Of a stretch of DNA of 64,000 nt, positions 1 to 8,837 are shown one piece after another. Under the pieces are notes generated by a model, which saw nothing but the letters and a program-made list of their open reading frames with translations, searched no databases and was not told the origin of the DNA. This DNA comes from a virus. Positions within the stretch are counted from its first letter, which is position 1. Every line of letters begins with the position of its first letter. The translations under genes were made by a program, and so were the position numbers. The DNA is taken from the IMG/VR virus record IMGVR_UViG_3300025810_000004, positions 1 to 64,000 of that record; one strand, given 5' to 3'.

Positions 1-2
1 AA

Positions 3-455
3 ATCTTCATGATATCCCACAGGTTCAGAGTCCAGATGGAATCTGTCCACGCCGCAGAGGATAAGGGATTCGTTCTGGACCGATGTTTCCACGAAGACAA
101 AGTGTTTGCCGAGGTCAACCACGAAATGGGAAACATAAGCGACAGAGACTGGGACACGTACTTGCACCTATACGATAGTTTCTGTCGCATAGCGCCACCA
201 CCAGAAGTGATAGTGTACCTGAAAACAGAACCCAGCGTAGCTTTAGGGAGGATAAAATCCCGTGGCAGAAGCTCCGAGCAAGGTATAACCCAAGAGTACA
301 TGGAGAGACTTGATAGGGCCTACGACAGGTGGACTGCTTTTATGGCTCAAAGAACCAAAGTCTTGGTGTTCCCCTGGGACGACTACAGCACACCTGGGGC
401 ACCAGCAGTAGTGGAAACCTTGAAAGACTACACTCTCAAAAGAGAAGTCTTTTAG
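3..455 (+). CDS. Deoxynucleoside kinase, C-terminal part (5' end outside window)
   Basis: This is the end of a deoxynucleoside kinase of the dCK/dGK/dNK family, which phosphorylates a deoxynucleoside with ATP to give the monophosphate. The frame is open to the window edge, so the P-loop lies upstream. Visible family features are the DRCFHEDKVFAE block (the ERS-type substrate and catalytic region), a long helix region, and the LID motif RIKSRGRSSEQGI with its conserved arginines. Its stop codon overlaps that of the convergent gene on the other strand (TTAG). Context with thymidine kinase, dCMP deaminase and ribonucleotide reductase fits phage dNTP supply. Which nucleoside it prefers cannot be read from this part; a role in salvaging deoxyguanosine or aminoadenine nucleosides is speculation. 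Confidence 0.8.
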   Translation: MFMISHRFRVQMESVHAAEDKGFVLDRCFHEDKVFAEVNHEMGNISDRDWDTYLHLYDSFCRIAPPPEVIVYLKTEPSVALGRIKSRGRSSEQGITQEYMERLDRAYDRWTAFMAQRTKVLVFPWDDYSTPGAPAVVETLKDYTLKREVF

Positions 456-805
456 GGGAGCGTCTTTATGACTTTGAAAACTTCATAAACAGTCGTTTCC
501 TCTATGAGGGAAACTTTGTTACAAATGGGGCATTCCACATCACTGGGGTAATCGTTCTCTTCAACGCAGAACTCAGGCCACACGTATCCGCAGAGTGTAC
601 ATTTAGGGGCCCCCCACTCTTCAAGGTACCCCCTGTCGCACAGGGCATAAAGAGTGGAGTCCATTGACTTCTGGTCTACATTGTACAATTTGGAAATTTG
701 TACAGAAGTAAAAAAGCCATTTCCAAGGATTCTTCCCAAATCCCTGGGGTATATGGGATTGCCTACCTCAGTCATTTTCCTTGGTTTCCAAGAAATATTC
801 GCCAT
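452..805 (-). CDS. Small winged-helix plus zinc-ribbon protein, unknown function
   Basis: No named family is recognised. The N-terminal ~60 residues read like a winged helix (short helices around FTSVQISKLYNV and STLYALCDRGYLEE). They are followed by a zinc ribbon made of CTLC and CPIC about 27 residues apart. This layout suggests a small nucleic-acid-binding regulator, possibly transcriptional. It is the last gene of the minus-strand fibre operon and converges on the kinase gene. An internal ATG at 775 would shrink the 38-nt overlap with the preceding gene to 8 nt, but its Shine-Dalgarno spacing is short, so the start is uncertain. Confidence 0.6.
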   Translation of the reverse strand: MANISWKPRKMTEVGNPIYPRDLGRILGNGFFTSVQISKLYNVDQKSMDSTLYALCDRGYLEEWGAPKCTLCGYVWPEFCVEENDYPSDVECPICNKVSLIEETTVYEVFKVIKTLP

Positions 806-1256
806 CTTCGTCTTCTTCGGTGTTATGATCGTGGTCTTCTCCGTCCCAATCAGGGCGGTTGGGGTCTCCCCCCAGGACGCTAATGGTTTCTTCCCAAGAG
901 GGAGCTTCCTGCCCGTTCATAACCATGAGTCGGGTTTGTGGGTCGAGAGGACCTAGCTCTATACCGTACATGTGTGTCACACCTTGGGGGATGGGCGCTT
1001 GGTGAAAGCGATTGTGTACAGCTTCCAAGGCTTGGATTTGCCCTTTGAGGACATCAGCTTCAGATTGTAAAACCCTTTGGGCGTCCTCAAGTGATCTTTC
1101 TATGCTCTTCACTTCGTCTATAACGCCAGCTTCAGCCAAAACTTGGTCTGTCCTGGAACTGGCTTCACGTTTAAGATTTCTGAATTGCTGGGGTATCTCA
1201 GAGAGTCTGACCCTGGCTGACTCTATGGCTTTTTCTATGAATTTTGGTTCTTCCAT
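768..1256 (-). CDS. Coiled-coil acidic protein, unknown
   Basis: A 162-aa protein with no recognised family. The first ~90 residues form a charged helical, coiled-coil-like stretch (heptad-like pattern around SIERSLEDAQRVLQSEADVL). The C-terminus is very acidic and rich in Asp, Glu and His. The ATG at 1256 is chosen because it overlaps the previous stop (TAATG) and follows a G-rich Shine-Dalgarno-like stretch; a GTG nine bases earlier is the alternative. The position downstream of fibre genes suggests a virion or fibre-assembly role, but this is only context. Confidence 0.6.
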   Translation of the reverse strand: MEEPKFIEKAIESARVRLSEIPQQFRNLKREASSRTDQVLAEAGVIDEVKSIERSLEDAQRVLQSEADVLKGQIQALEAVHNRFHQAPIPQGVTHMYGIELGPLDPQTRLMVMNGQEAPSWEETISVLGGDPNRPDWDGEDHDHNTEEDEDGEYFLETKEND

Positions 1257-2158
1257 TAGGACCACCCCCCTGGTTTGACAAATGAAGTTTTTATACCCGC
1301 GTTGGACCCAGGTTGGGACTCCGCTGCTGTGATCCTACCCTGTTCGTCCACAGTGATAGTGGCATTCTGGTAAGTGGCTGCGGTTACCCCAGTGTCGGTC
1401 ATTTTGACCTCAACCGAGTTCCCAGCTCCGTTGTCCGTTATCTCTATACCTGTCCCTGCATTGAGAGTGCGAGCGTTAGGGAGGCTGGCATCTGCTGAAA
1501 GGGTTACGTACTCTGCGGTGTCTGGTGCACCTGCCCCATCCCCAGCGGTCTTTCCGACATACCGGAAGCCGGTTATATACGGAGTGAAAGTGGCGGGCGT
1601 TATCCCCGTGACCGTGAAGAAGTCAGCCGAGAACAGAAGCAGGCCATTGGCATAATTGAATGTCCACCCTACTGTTTTGTTTGACCCCGTGCCTGTAGTT
1701 CCCTCGGTGGTGGTTACCATGACCCCACCGGCACCAGGATCTCCGTTGTACAGGTAGATGGCGTAGCCGTTGCTTGGAGCCCCGCTGGCCTGCTGCACCA
1801 ACTGTGGGAGAAGCCAGTTCTTGATCTGGTCCGAGGATGCGTCTCCCGGCGTGGTATAGGCGGCGTAGGTCGAGAAATTGGTTCCCGGCACCAGCGTCAT
1901 CTGTACCGCGTCTGCATCAGCAGATAGGTCTTGAATCAAATCAGAATTTGATGCCGCGTTAGACTGGGCCTGACTCCGGTTGGCTGCTGTAAGACCACGG
2001 AGTCTGGACATCTCCGTCCAGACCTGTTCTGCTGACAAGATGAAGGTGAACGGAAAGAAGACCTCATACCAGACCGCATTCGGGTTGGCGTCTACCACCC
2101 CTGCTTGGAGTGCTTTAGCCGCGATGTTGATCCGTTCCAGTTGGCTGAAACCCATCAT
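1256..2158 (-). CDS. Tail-fibre-like virion protein
   Basis: A 300-aa protein. The C-terminal third (TLNAGTGIEITDNGAG, then ATITVDEQGRITAAES) is a motif set widespread in phage tail fibre and appendage proteins. The N-terminal ~100 residues are helical and could attach to the virion. The middle is rich in Gly, Thr and Ala, as expected for beta-structured fibres. It overlaps the upstream gene by 4 nt (ATGA), so the two are probably translationally coupled. Which appendage it belongs to cannot be decided. Confidence 0.6.
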   Translation of the reverse strand: MMGFSQLERINIAAKALQAGVVDANPNAVWYEVFFPFTFILSAEQVWTEMSRLRGLTAANRSQAQSNAASNSDLIQDLSADADAVQMTLVPGTNFSTYAAYTTPGDASSDQIKNWLLPQLVQQASGAPSNGYAIYLYNGDPGAGGVMVTTTEGTTGTGSNKTVGWTFNYANGLLLFSADFFTVTGITPATFTPYITGFRYVGKTAGDGAGAPDTAEYVTLSADASLPNARTLNAGTGIEITDNGAGNSVEVKMTDTGVTAATYQNATITVDEQGRITAAESQPGSNAGIKTSFVKPGGWS

Positions 2159-2475
2159 TCACCCCCTGTCTCAGCCATATACTGCCCAATGACAGGCATG
2201 ACCTCTGATTCAGTGAGTCGGTACACGCTTCGGGTGTGCATCCCAGTTTGTACGGAGAGGGAGAAGAAGTTGTCCGAGGGACGAAATTTAGCCTTTACTG
2301 CCATACAGCCGTCATAGACGGTAGACTTCTCCCACATGGCTTTCGCGACGTACTTGAAGTCACGATCCAACAGTGTGATTTCGTCCACTCGACCTTCCGA
2401 GGTGGCGACAGAGATCTTAACCACTTGGGTTTCTGTGTCTCGGATGATGCGGAGGGTTTGGCTGAAAAGGGACAT
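2155..2475 (-). CDS. Hypothetical protein between fibre genes
   Basis: A 106-aa soluble protein with no family recognised and no transmembrane segment or metal motif. It sits between two fibre-like genes, with a Shine-Dalgarno GAGG upstream and a 4-nt overlap with the next gene. A fibre chaperone or small connector protein is possible from position only. Confidence 0.5.
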   Translation of the reverse strand: MSLFSQTLRIIRDTETQVVKISVATSEGRVDEITLLDRDFKYVAKAMWEKSTVYDGCMAVKAKFRPSDNFFSLSVQTGMHTRSVYRLTESEVMPVIGQYMAETGGE

Positions 2476-2483
2476 TTTAGACC

Positions 2484-4535
2484 TCAGATGAACGACACAA
2501 CCATAGAGTCGAGTTTGATGCCGGGGTTTGCGATCTCAATCTCCACGTATACCCCGTTCTCGCAGGAGAACCCCCCGAAGGTGACGTTGATGGTGTTGCC
2601 ACTGGACGTGGACTCTCGGATGTAAGACCCCACCACAGTTGCACCGTCATCGAAGGTTGCGAAGTTGTATAACCCCCCGTGAACCCGTAGAGGGTTCGCG
2701 GTTGGGCCCGCTCCTCCACCTGTGGCCGACGCTCTTCTTCTGATGTAGATGCGAAGGTCTTCAGCAGCGAGGTCGGCAACGGCGTTCCCAAGGAACGTCC
2801 CAGCGAGGTTCAGGGTCATGCTAGACCTGTTGGTTCCTGCTGTGTCCACGAACGTCCGGTAATAAGATACCGTGCCCCCGAGAGCCGTATAATCGGGCCC
2901 CCCAGTAGGGTTGTATACGCTCCAGTCTACTATAGGACCCTGGTTGGGGGTCTGGATGCGGCCTTCGCACACCAGGGCTTCACCCGGCACAAGAGTAGTG
3001 ACGCTGTTCCAGTTCCCCGCCGTGGTGCCGCCGTTGTATCCAGAATCCTGTCTACGATCCTCGTCATTGAAGTACTCAGCGGTGTTCGTGCTGCTGACTC
3101 CATAAGTATCCACGACCATCGGGAAAGCGGGGCTGGCGACTGAATTTCCTGAGGCCCACGTGTCTCGTGCTTGTGCGGTGGCGACGAGACCAACACCCAT
3201 GAGGCGGTAATTGCTCCCGGTCAACCCCCAGTCGTCCTTGGAGTAGGTGACCCCATCCACGGTGTTCACGTTCGTCCATCCCGAGAAATCAACAGACCCG
3301 GATCCGAATGGTGACTGGTTCAGCGTGGGGAGTCTGCTGCCCACGCCTGAAGGGATGATGCTCAGGTTGTTCGATGTCCGAGCCGTGTTCCGCATCAACT
3401 GGTCCACCCCAGTGACCCCAACGGTGAATTGGCTTCCGGTGTTGTAGTAGACCACGCCTGACAGATACCGGGTGGTTACTTGCCCTGCAGTCTCCGTGGT
3501 GCTCGTCGTCCCGCTTATGGACGGGGTGGTGGGATTGGAATCAACGAACACATCACCCTGGGTGTAAGTGTAGGGGCCAGAACCGTCTGTCACTGTGTCT
3601 GGGGTCATGGAGGCTTCGATGTGATAGCGGCCTCCTTGCAGGCCCAGCCCCGTGAGGATGTCGTTCGCGAACACGGTTATGGACATCCGGGCCTTCTGGC
3701 GAGCCGGATAGTTGGGATCGTCAACCCCGAAGTTAGAAATCGTGAAGACGATGAACCCTGATGGAGAGGTGTGGGTCGCATCGCCCGTCAGCACGGGGGT
3801 CGTGTAGGTGTCAATGACCGTGGTCCCGTCCGCGTCGTAGACCGTGGCGCTGGCTGTGGCATCCCCGCCGTAGCCTGTGGTGTCTCCTCCGGTCGATAGG
3901 AGAGCCGCAGCAGCCAGCGTGGTGCTCTGGTTGGTCCCTGCCCACCCGCCCGTCTTGAACGGGACACCTTCTCCCCCAGAGGGGGTTGAGATTCGAGTCG
4001 TAGAACGCGAGATGCCGTCGGACACCGACTGATTGCCAGTGTCTCCGTCGCTGGTGTTCCAATGGGAAGCATAAGTCGGCGGTGGTGGTGGGGGGAGTGG
4101 CGGAACGTAGACGGTTGCCACACCACCCACGTCGAGAACTTCAACTTCAGCTCCAACGAAGTTGACGACGGTGAAGGTGCCCAAGGACACCCCCTCGTCT
4201 TGGATTTCAACCGCGCCACTCCCCGACTCAAAAGGGTCCACCTCCTGCTCTACAACTATATCGTTCCCGGTAACAGGGTCTACCCCTGTCATGACACCGT
4301 AGACTTGGTCTGCGGGAGTCAAAGTTCCAGGGATGGTCACAGTGTGTGCATACCTGCCGGGGTCACCACCCACTGCAGACATGGCTGTTCCAGCCACTGT
4401 TATGGTCTGTTTGGATCCAAGGTTATCGAAGTAGAAAACCTCTATGGACACACTGGTTGGAGTTATTGGGTTATCGTCAGAGTCCAGGAACAGAACCGTA
4501 AAGGTGAAAGGCTGGCCTATTATACCTTTAGCCAT
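2484..4535 (-). CDS. Large tail-fibre or virion appendage protein
   Basis: A 683-aa beta-rich protein. The N-terminus (about 1-100) looks like an Ig/OB-type beta domain (IEVFYFDNLGSKQTITVAG). A polyproline linker near residue 150 (PPLPPPPPPTY) separates it from a long Thr/Ser/Gly-rich region typical of phage fibres, including YLSGVVYYNTGSQFTVGV, which recurs in appendage proteins. The C-terminal ~90 residues form another beta domain. A role as adhesin or fibre shaft is inferred from composition and operon. A Shine-Dalgarno GGAGAGA lies within the end of the preceding small gene, 3 nt away. Confidence 0.6.
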   Translation of the reverse strand: MAKGIIGQPFTFTVLFLDSDDNPITPTSVSIEVFYFDNLGSKQTITVAGTAMSAVGGDPGRYAHTVTIPGTLTPADQVYGVMTGVDPVTGNDIVVEQEVDPFESGSGAVEIQDEGVSLGTFTVVNFVGAEVEVLDVGGVATVYVPPLPPPPPPTYASHWNTSDGDTGNQSVSDGISRSTTRISTPSGGEGVPFKTGGWAGTNQSTTLAAAALLSTGGDTTGYGGDATASATVYDADGTTVIDTYTTPVLTGDATHTSPSGFIVFTISNFGVDDPNYPARQKARMSITVFANDILTGLGLQGGRYHIEASMTPDTVTDGSGPYTYTQGDVFVDSNPTTPSISGTTSTTETAGQVTTRYLSGVVYYNTGSQFTVGVTGVDQLMRNTARTSNNLSIIPSGVGSRLPTLNQSPFGSGSVDFSGWTNVNTVDGVTYSKDDWGLTGSNYRLMGVGLVATAQARDTWASGNSVASPAFPMVVDTYGVSSTNTAEYFNDEDRRQDSGYNGGTTAGNWNSVTTLVPGEALVCEGRIQTPNQGPIVDWSVYNPTGGPDYTALGGTVSYYRTFVDTAGTNRSSMTLNLAGTFLGNAVADLAAEDLRIYIRRRASATGGGAGPTANPLRVHGGLYNFATFDDGATVVGSYIRESTSSGNTINVTFGGFSCENGVYVEIEIANPGIKLDSMVVSFI

Positions 4536-4538
4536 TTC

Positions 4539-4703
4539 TTATCTCTCCTTCACGCGCTGTGATTCCCACTCTTTTTCAGTCACCCATTTTTCCCCGTCCC
4601 AAATCTTCCCGTCTTTCATATCCCCGACTTCAGGGGAAAGCAGAGATTGTGGCTCCAAGGATATGGGCTGGGTGACCCCCAAACTTCTTTTCATAAATGC
4701 CAT
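4539..4703 (-). CDS. Small 54-aa protein, first gene of the minus-strand operon
   Basis: A short open frame, MAFMKRSLGVTQPISLEPQ to VKER, preceded by a strong Shine-Dalgarno AGGAGA six bases before the ATG. It ends 3 nt before the fibre gene, in which its own last codons supply the ribosome-binding site. It contains DGKIWDGEKWVTEKEW, resembling the short Trp-rich DGxxWDGxxW segments found in some virion proteins. Function unknown. The ribosome-binding site and tight spacing support a real gene. Confidence 0.55.
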   Translation of the reverse strand: MAFMKRSLGVTQPISLEPQSLLSPEVGDMKDGKIWDGEKWVTEKEWESQRVKER

Positions 4704-4883
4704 AACTTTCTCCTAATTACACCATACTCTATAAATTGGTGAACGGGTGGGGGGTTTTGCGTTAGGACTTTAATAGGGCAAAACAAAATGTAGAAGTCCA
4801 GGTAACTGGAAAGTCTTCCCGCGCTTCGCCCGACTCCGCCCGACTTCGCCGTCTCACTACAAAATCCTCTTAGGAGAATTATC
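4704..4883. promoter_or_regulatory. Divergent intergenic region with TATA-type promoter for the minus operon
   Basis: This 180-nt gap separates two divergent transcription units. On the minus strand the element AATTTATAG (4729-4737) lies about 27 nt before the first start codon and matches TATA-type elements upstream of several other virion genes here. On the plus strand TAGGAGAATT precedes the ATG at 4884 as a ribosome-binding site; no clear plus-strand promoter hexamers were found. A short run of near-repeats of CTTCGCCCGACT and CTCCGCCCGACT is present at about 4826-4850. Confidence 0.4.
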
Positions 4884-7631
4884 ATGGCAGCTCAGACCAA
4901 TAACCTCATGTTGCTCGATCTTACTTCGGGCATCCCCCGTACGATCGATAGCAGCAACGATAGCATCGAAATCGGTGTCCCCCTTGCTGTAAACGCAGAC
5001 ATGTCCGTTGGCGGCGACCTCACTGTCCAGGGCGACATCGTCTCCCGTGGCCAGGTTGATGTGGTCATCCAGGACAGCTTCCTGGACCTCGGCTTCGGCA
5101 ACTCGACGGATGTCGCCTCTGCTGGTGGTTTCACCGTCAGCATGAACCGCAACTCCGGCTTCACCGCTGGTACCGTCACCGCGTTCACCGCGAACTCCGG
5201 TTCTGGCGCTTCTTTCACCTACACCGACGCAACCGGCTCCACGCTGCTTGTGGCTGGTGACGTGGTCGCAATCAAGGATGCTGGCGACGGCGAGAACGAT
5301 GGTATCTACATCGTCGACTCGGTGGACCAGGCTTCCTTCCCGCAGGCTGTCATCGTCAAGGGTGCTGGCTCCGCTGGCGCAATCAGCGGCGACTGCCCCT
5401 GGGCCCAGAACGCATTCAAGACCGCTACCAGCCAGACCGCTTCGGCCTACAAGATCGACCTCGCTGTAGTCGCACTCGCTGACGGTGTGAACTTCGACCA
5501 GGGTAGCGGTAGCCCCTGGCCCAAGGGCACCTTCGTCACGGCCTACGAGGCGAACGCCACCATGGCGGCCTTCGAAGTCAACGGTGCCTACGCAAGCGTT
5601 GGTGAGGTTGACCTCCAGGAAGCATACGCCACCGGCAACGTGATCAACACTTCCGGTGCAAACGGCGTCGTGTCGATCACTGGCGACCAGAGCCTCAACG
5701 TCTCCGCCAACGGTGGTATCATCGCTGGCGGCGCTGGCCTCCAGGTCACTGGCACGCTCCTCAACGTCGACACTTCTGTTGACGTCGACCTGACGGGTGC
5801 CTTCACTGTCGATGGCAACCAGGCTGTCAGCTTCGGTTCGGCTGCTCAGGTTGCTTCTTACAGCGTCGACACCGTGGGTGCCTTCAGCGTTCTCGCTGAC
5901 GCCGCTTCCTCGGTTCGCGTTGATGGTGCCAACCTGACGATGCAGACCGCTACCAGCGGCTCGATCATCGCCAACTCGGCTGGTGACTTCGACGTGATCG
6001 CCGGAATCATGGACGTCAACCTGACTGGCGCTCTTGAGATCGATGCAGCTGCTGCTTCCAACATCACTGTTGACGGTGCTGATCTCGCCATCGCTACCAC
6101 CACCAGTGGTAGCCTGGTTCTCGACGCTGTTGCACTGATGGACATGAACGCTGGCGCGGGAATGGACATCGACGTGACCGGCGCGTTCGATATGCTCTCC
6201 AGCGGTGCGTTCAGCATCGACGGTTCGGGCAACTCGAACGTCTCGGCCACCAGCGGCAACCTGTCCCTGGAGACCATCACTGGCGGTAACGTCGACATCA
6301 ACTCCGCTGGCGACATCACTGCTGACGGTGGTAAGGTCGACATCACTGCTACCGGCGCAATTGAGCTGGACAGTGCTGCGAACTCCTGGTTCAAGGCCAC
6401 TGGTGCTGACCTGACCATGCAGACGGTCACTTCCGGAACCCTGCTGATCGATTCGGCTGGTATCCTGGACGTGAACGCTGCAAGCATGGACATGGACAGT
6501 GCTGGCGCTGTGCAGATCGACGCTGCTGCTGGTTCCCACTTTGAGGTGGCTGGTGCCGACCTCATCATGGGTACCAACACTTCCGGCAAGCTCCAGCTGA
6601 AGGCTGCGGGTCTGCTCGACATCGATGCTGGCGCAAACGCCGACATCGACGTCACCGGAAACGTGGAGCTGGATGCGACGGGCCTGATCAGCCTCGATGG
6701 TGTTGGTAACTCCAACCTCACCACCGACTCTGGCAACCTGACGCTCTCGACCTCGACCAGCGGCAACCTCGTCGCCAACTCGGCTGGAACCCTGGACTTC
6801 GACGCTGCGGCGGCGATCACCATCGACAGCGCCAACAACGGCGTCTCCATCGATGCGGCTCAGGCTTCCAACTTCAGCACGGCTGCTGGCGCTCTGACGC
6901 TGGACGGTGCTGGCGGTGTCAACATCGCCGGTAACGCTGCTGAGATCGACGTCACCACTTCTGGTGCCCTCGACCTCAACTCCGGCGCTGGTACTTGGAA
7001 CGCTTCTACGCTGATTGTGGAAGGCTCGGACAACGTCACTATCGAGTCCTTCGCCAACGATGGAGCCGACAAGGCTCTGACCCTGCGTGCTCAGAACGCT
7101 GGCGGTGGTAAGGGTCTTCTGACGCTCCGTGCGGACAACGAAATCACGATTGGTGATGCTGGAGACACCGACAGCAACATCTTCGCTGAGCGTTTTGTTA
7201 CGCTGAAGCGCTCGGCTGGTATGATCGGCGAAATCGCTGGTGAGTCCTTGGCCCAGGGTGATAGCATTGTGGCAAAGTGGGACGCTGGAAACAGCGAACT
7301 GCGGTGGTACAAGGCCGACGCCAATGCTGCTGACGACAACGACCGTGCCGTCCATGGTATCGCCGTTGCTGCTGCCGCTGCCGCTGGTAACTCCGTCGAT
7401 GTGGCCTCTGTCCTTGGTACCCAGATGGTTACCAAGCTCAGTGGTCTGGCTGGAACCGATTCTGGAAAGCCGATCTACCTCAGCGCCACTGCTGGTGACC
7501 TGACGCTCACCCCGCCCACGGGCAACGGAAACACCGTGTTCCGCGTCGGGTACGTCTTGTCCCACAATGGTGGTCCCTCTGGTGTAGCTATGATGCTCTT
7601 CAGCCCGCAGTTCATCGCGAAGCGCCCCTAA
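4884..7631 (+). CDS. Giant repetitive beta-solenoid-like fibre or decoration protein
   Basis: A 915-aa Ala/Ser/Thr/Gly/Asp-rich protein. After an N-terminal ~270-residue region, an array of imperfect ~22-26-residue repeats (pattern GADLxMxTxTSGxLxxxSAGxLDxxA) covers about residues 325-720, then comes a non-repetitive C-terminal domain (~730-915). Such repeats typically build beta-solenoid or triple-stranded fibres, so a long fibre or surface protein is likely. Codons are strongly biased to ATC, GCT and CGT, unlike the neighbours, which suggests very high expression. It has a strong ribosome-binding site (TAGGAG) and is followed by a 15-bp hairpin terminator. A similar open frame of 902 codons on the other strand is a by-product of the codon bias. 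Confidence 0.65.
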   Translation: MAAQTNNLMLLDLTSGIPRTIDSSNDSIEIGVPLAVNADMSVGGDLTVQGDIVSRGQVDVVIQDSFLDLGFGNSTDVASAGGFTVSMNRNSGFTAGTVTAFTANSGSGASFTYTDATGSTLLVAGDVVAIKDAGDGENDGIYIVDSVDQASFPQAVIVKGAGSAGAISGDCPWAQNAFKTATSQTASAYKIDLAVVALADGVNFDQGSGSPWPKGTFVTAYEANATMAAFEVNGAYASVGEVDLQEAYATGNVINTSGANGVVSITGDQSLNVSANGGIIAGGAGLQVTGTLLNVDTSVDVDLTGAFTVDGNQAVSFGSAAQVASYSVDTVGAFSVLADAASSVRVDGANLTMQTATSGSIIANSAGDFDVIAGIMDVNLTGALEIDAAAASNITVDGADLAIATTTSGSLVLDAVALMDMNAGAGMDIDVTGAFDMLSSGAFSIDGSGNSNVSATSGNLSLETITGGNVDINSAGDITADGGKVDITATGAIELDSAANSWFKATGADLTMQTVTSGTLLIDSAGILDVNAASMDMDSAGAVQIDAAAGSHFEVAGADLIMGTNTSGKLQLKAAGLLDIDAGANADIDVTGNVELDATGLISLDGVGNSNLTTDSGNLTLSTSTSGNLVANSAGTLDFDAAAAITIDSANNGVSIDAAQASNFSTAAGALTLDGAGGVNIAGNAAEIDVTTSGALDLNSGAGTWNASTLIVEGSDNVTIESFANDGADKALTLRAQNAGGGKGLLTLRADNEITIGDAGDTDSNIFAERFVTLKRSAGMIGEIAGESLAQGDSIVAKWDAGNSELRWYKADANAADDNDRAVHGIAVAAAAAAGNSVDVASVLGTQMVTKLSGLAGTDSGKPIYLSATAGDLTLTPPTGNGNTVFRVGYVLSHNGGPSGVAMMLFSPQFIAKRP
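5860..7020 (+). repeat. Degenerate in-frame repeats encoding ~24-residue units
   Basis: Within the large fibre gene, imperfect units of roughly 66-78 bp recur, each encoding variants of (V)GADLTMQT-TSGTLLIDSAG-LDVNA. DNA identity between units is only moderate, so the array is old rather than a recent expansion. Unit boundaries are approximate. Confidence 0.5.
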
Positions 7632-7667
7632 TCTGATGGGCTGGTCTTAGACCAGAACGTTCCCATG

Positions 7668-7702
7668 CTACCCCCCTTGATTCTTGCAATCAAGGGGGGT
7701 AG
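7668..7702 (+). terminator. Strong hairpin terminator after the fibre gene
   Basis: A perfect 15-bp stem (7668-7682 with 7688-7702) around a 5-base loop (CTTGC), followed by a T-rich stretch (TTCGTATTT). It lies 37 nt after the stop of the fibre gene. A smaller 6-bp hairpin (7641-7655, CTGGTC/GACCAG) precedes it. Confidence 0.85.
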
Positions 7703-7738
7703 TTCGTATTTGGGGTCGGCGCGTTAACGGGTAAACTC

Positions 7739-7747
7739 TTTATAGGA
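7739..7747 (+). promoter_or_regulatory. TATA-type promoter element
   Basis: The sequence CTTTATAGG lies 27 nt before the ATG at 7768, just after a terminator, so a new transcript must start nearby. It resembles the elements upstream of 10078, 13534 and 4703(-). An AAGGAGG ribosome-binding site lies between it and the start. Confidence 0.45.
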
Positions 7748-7767
7748 CGCGGGTTAAGGAGGTTTTC

Positions 7768-8229
7768 ATGAATAAAGAAAAGAGAATTTTCATGGGGATT
7801 GGGGATGCCATTCTCCGCCTTATGCACGTCGAAAGAATGTACGCCGACGGTGTTGACCCCGGTGCAGAATTGGTGGCAGAAAGAAATTTAATAGTCCAAG
7901 CTTTGAACCAGCAGTACACTCTGGACCTGGGTATGGATTGTGACGAGGACGGCATACCGGATGCCGTGGACAAAGACTTCAAAGAGCCTGGAGGGGTAAA
8001 CTTCCTGCAGGTAGCGGCTAAGACGTCTTGCTGTAGAATAAAGTACGACGAAGATCCAAAGGCCCCGTCTGAACAAACCGTTCCGTCTGAAATTGAACCC
8101 AAAATCCCCAAAAAAGTCAGAAAGAATTCCAGTAGGACCTCAAGAGGGTCCAGCAGGGCTCCAAAGAAGGACTCCAGTAAGAGTAAGGGATTCGTATCCA
8201 ACCTTTTCGGCTCCAACAAAGAGGACTGA
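7768..8229 (+). CDS. Hypothetical protein with a calcium-type Asp motif and basic tail
   Basis: A 153-aa protein of unknown function. Residues near 55 read DCDEDGIPDAVD, like the calcium-binding loops of thrombospondin type 3 repeats. The last ~45 residues are basic and Ser-rich (KKVRKNSSRTSRGSSRAPKK), a tail often seen in proteins that bind nucleic acid or membranes. It has a very good ribosome-binding site (AAGGAGG) and heads a cluster of small virion-region genes, so a structural role is possible. Confidence 0.55.
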   Translation: MNKEKRIFMGIGDAILRLMHVERMYADGVDPGAELVAERNLIVQALNQQYTLDLGMDCDEDGIPDAVDKDFKEPGGVNFLQVAAKTSCCRIKYDEDPKAPSEQTVPSEIEPKIPKKVRKNSSRTSRGSSRAPKKDSSKSKGFVSNLFGSNKED

Positions 8230-8232
8230 CCC

Positions 8233-8562
8233 ATGAACACTATGGTATTTCTGCTGGCAGCATATGGCCTGTGCTTCGCTATCATGAACGACAAGATCAA
8301 ATGGTTCACTGACCCTTTGAAGAATCTCCGGCTGTTTCTTGATGACAACGATGCCACGTTTTTCCAACGGATGTTCGTGTGTGCCTACTGCACTGGGTTC
8401 CACTGTGGTTGGGTAATATGGTGTGTTGGGGCTCTACCCCACTTTCTAATGTCCTCAGAGTACGCAGTATGGGCTATGGTAGCTGACGCAATTCCATTCG
8501 CTTTCGCTTCCTCGGCATTCTGCTACGCGTTGGACACCATCGTACAATGGTTCGAAGAATGA
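8233..8562 (+). CDS. Small membrane protein with CxxC motif
   Basis: A 109-aa integral membrane protein with about three hydrophobic helices (N-terminal MVFLLAAYGLCFAIM, a central CGWVIWCVGALPHFL and a C-terminal IPFAFASSAFCYAL). The motif CAYCTGFHCGW at about 50-60 resembles the CxxCxGFW signature of small phage and Bacillus membrane proteins of the DUF1360 type. That is a resemblance only. A role in lysis or envelope modification cannot be shown. Confidence 0.55.
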   Translation: MNTMVFLLAAYGLCFAIMNDKIKWFTDPLKNLRLFLDDNDATFFQRMFVCAYCTGFHCGWVIWCVGALPHFLMSSEYAVWAMVADAIPFAFASSAFCYALDTIVQWFEE

Positions 8563-8837
8563 AGTCCAAAAATGTTGAGTGTGGAGTAGACTCAGGAAGT
8601 AATTTGTACGGAGAGTACGCCAACGCTTTCAGAGTCATGGTGGACGGTACAGACGCTATCCTAGACTTCTGTGTTTATTCAGAGCAAGACAACAGTGCCG
8701 TGGTGGTGTCCAGGATAAGGGTTGCCCCAAACTTTCTGGAAGTGGTCCTGGAAAGATTGCAGCAGGCTCTCACGCTTCGTGAGGCCCCCAGCACCAGCAA
8801 AATATACGTCATGCCAGAATTGGAAGGAGATAACTGA
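8559..8837 (+). CDS. Small DUF3467-like protein
   Basis: A 92-aa protein. The pattern YANAFRVMVDGTDAILDFCVYSE followed by RIRVAPNFLEVVLERLQQAL resembles the short DUF3467 family (YxNxxxV...LDF...RVxxsPxxakxLxxxLxxal). The molecular role of that family is not known. The ATG at 8559 is preferred because it overlaps the preceding stop as ATGA; an ATG 12 nt upstream is the alternative. Confidence 0.5.
   Translation: MKSKNVECGVDSGSNLYGEYANAFRVMVDGTDAILDFCVYSEQDNSAVVVSRIRVAPNFLEVVLERLQQALTLREAPSTSKIYVMPELEGDN

Noticed and set aside
4857-7565. A 902-codon open frame on the minus strand opposite the fibre gene
   Set aside because: Its translation is low-complexity Val/Ser/Asp/Gly sequence, complementary to a strongly biased repetitive gene on the plus strand. 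No ribosome-binding site and no family features; it is a by-product of codon bias.
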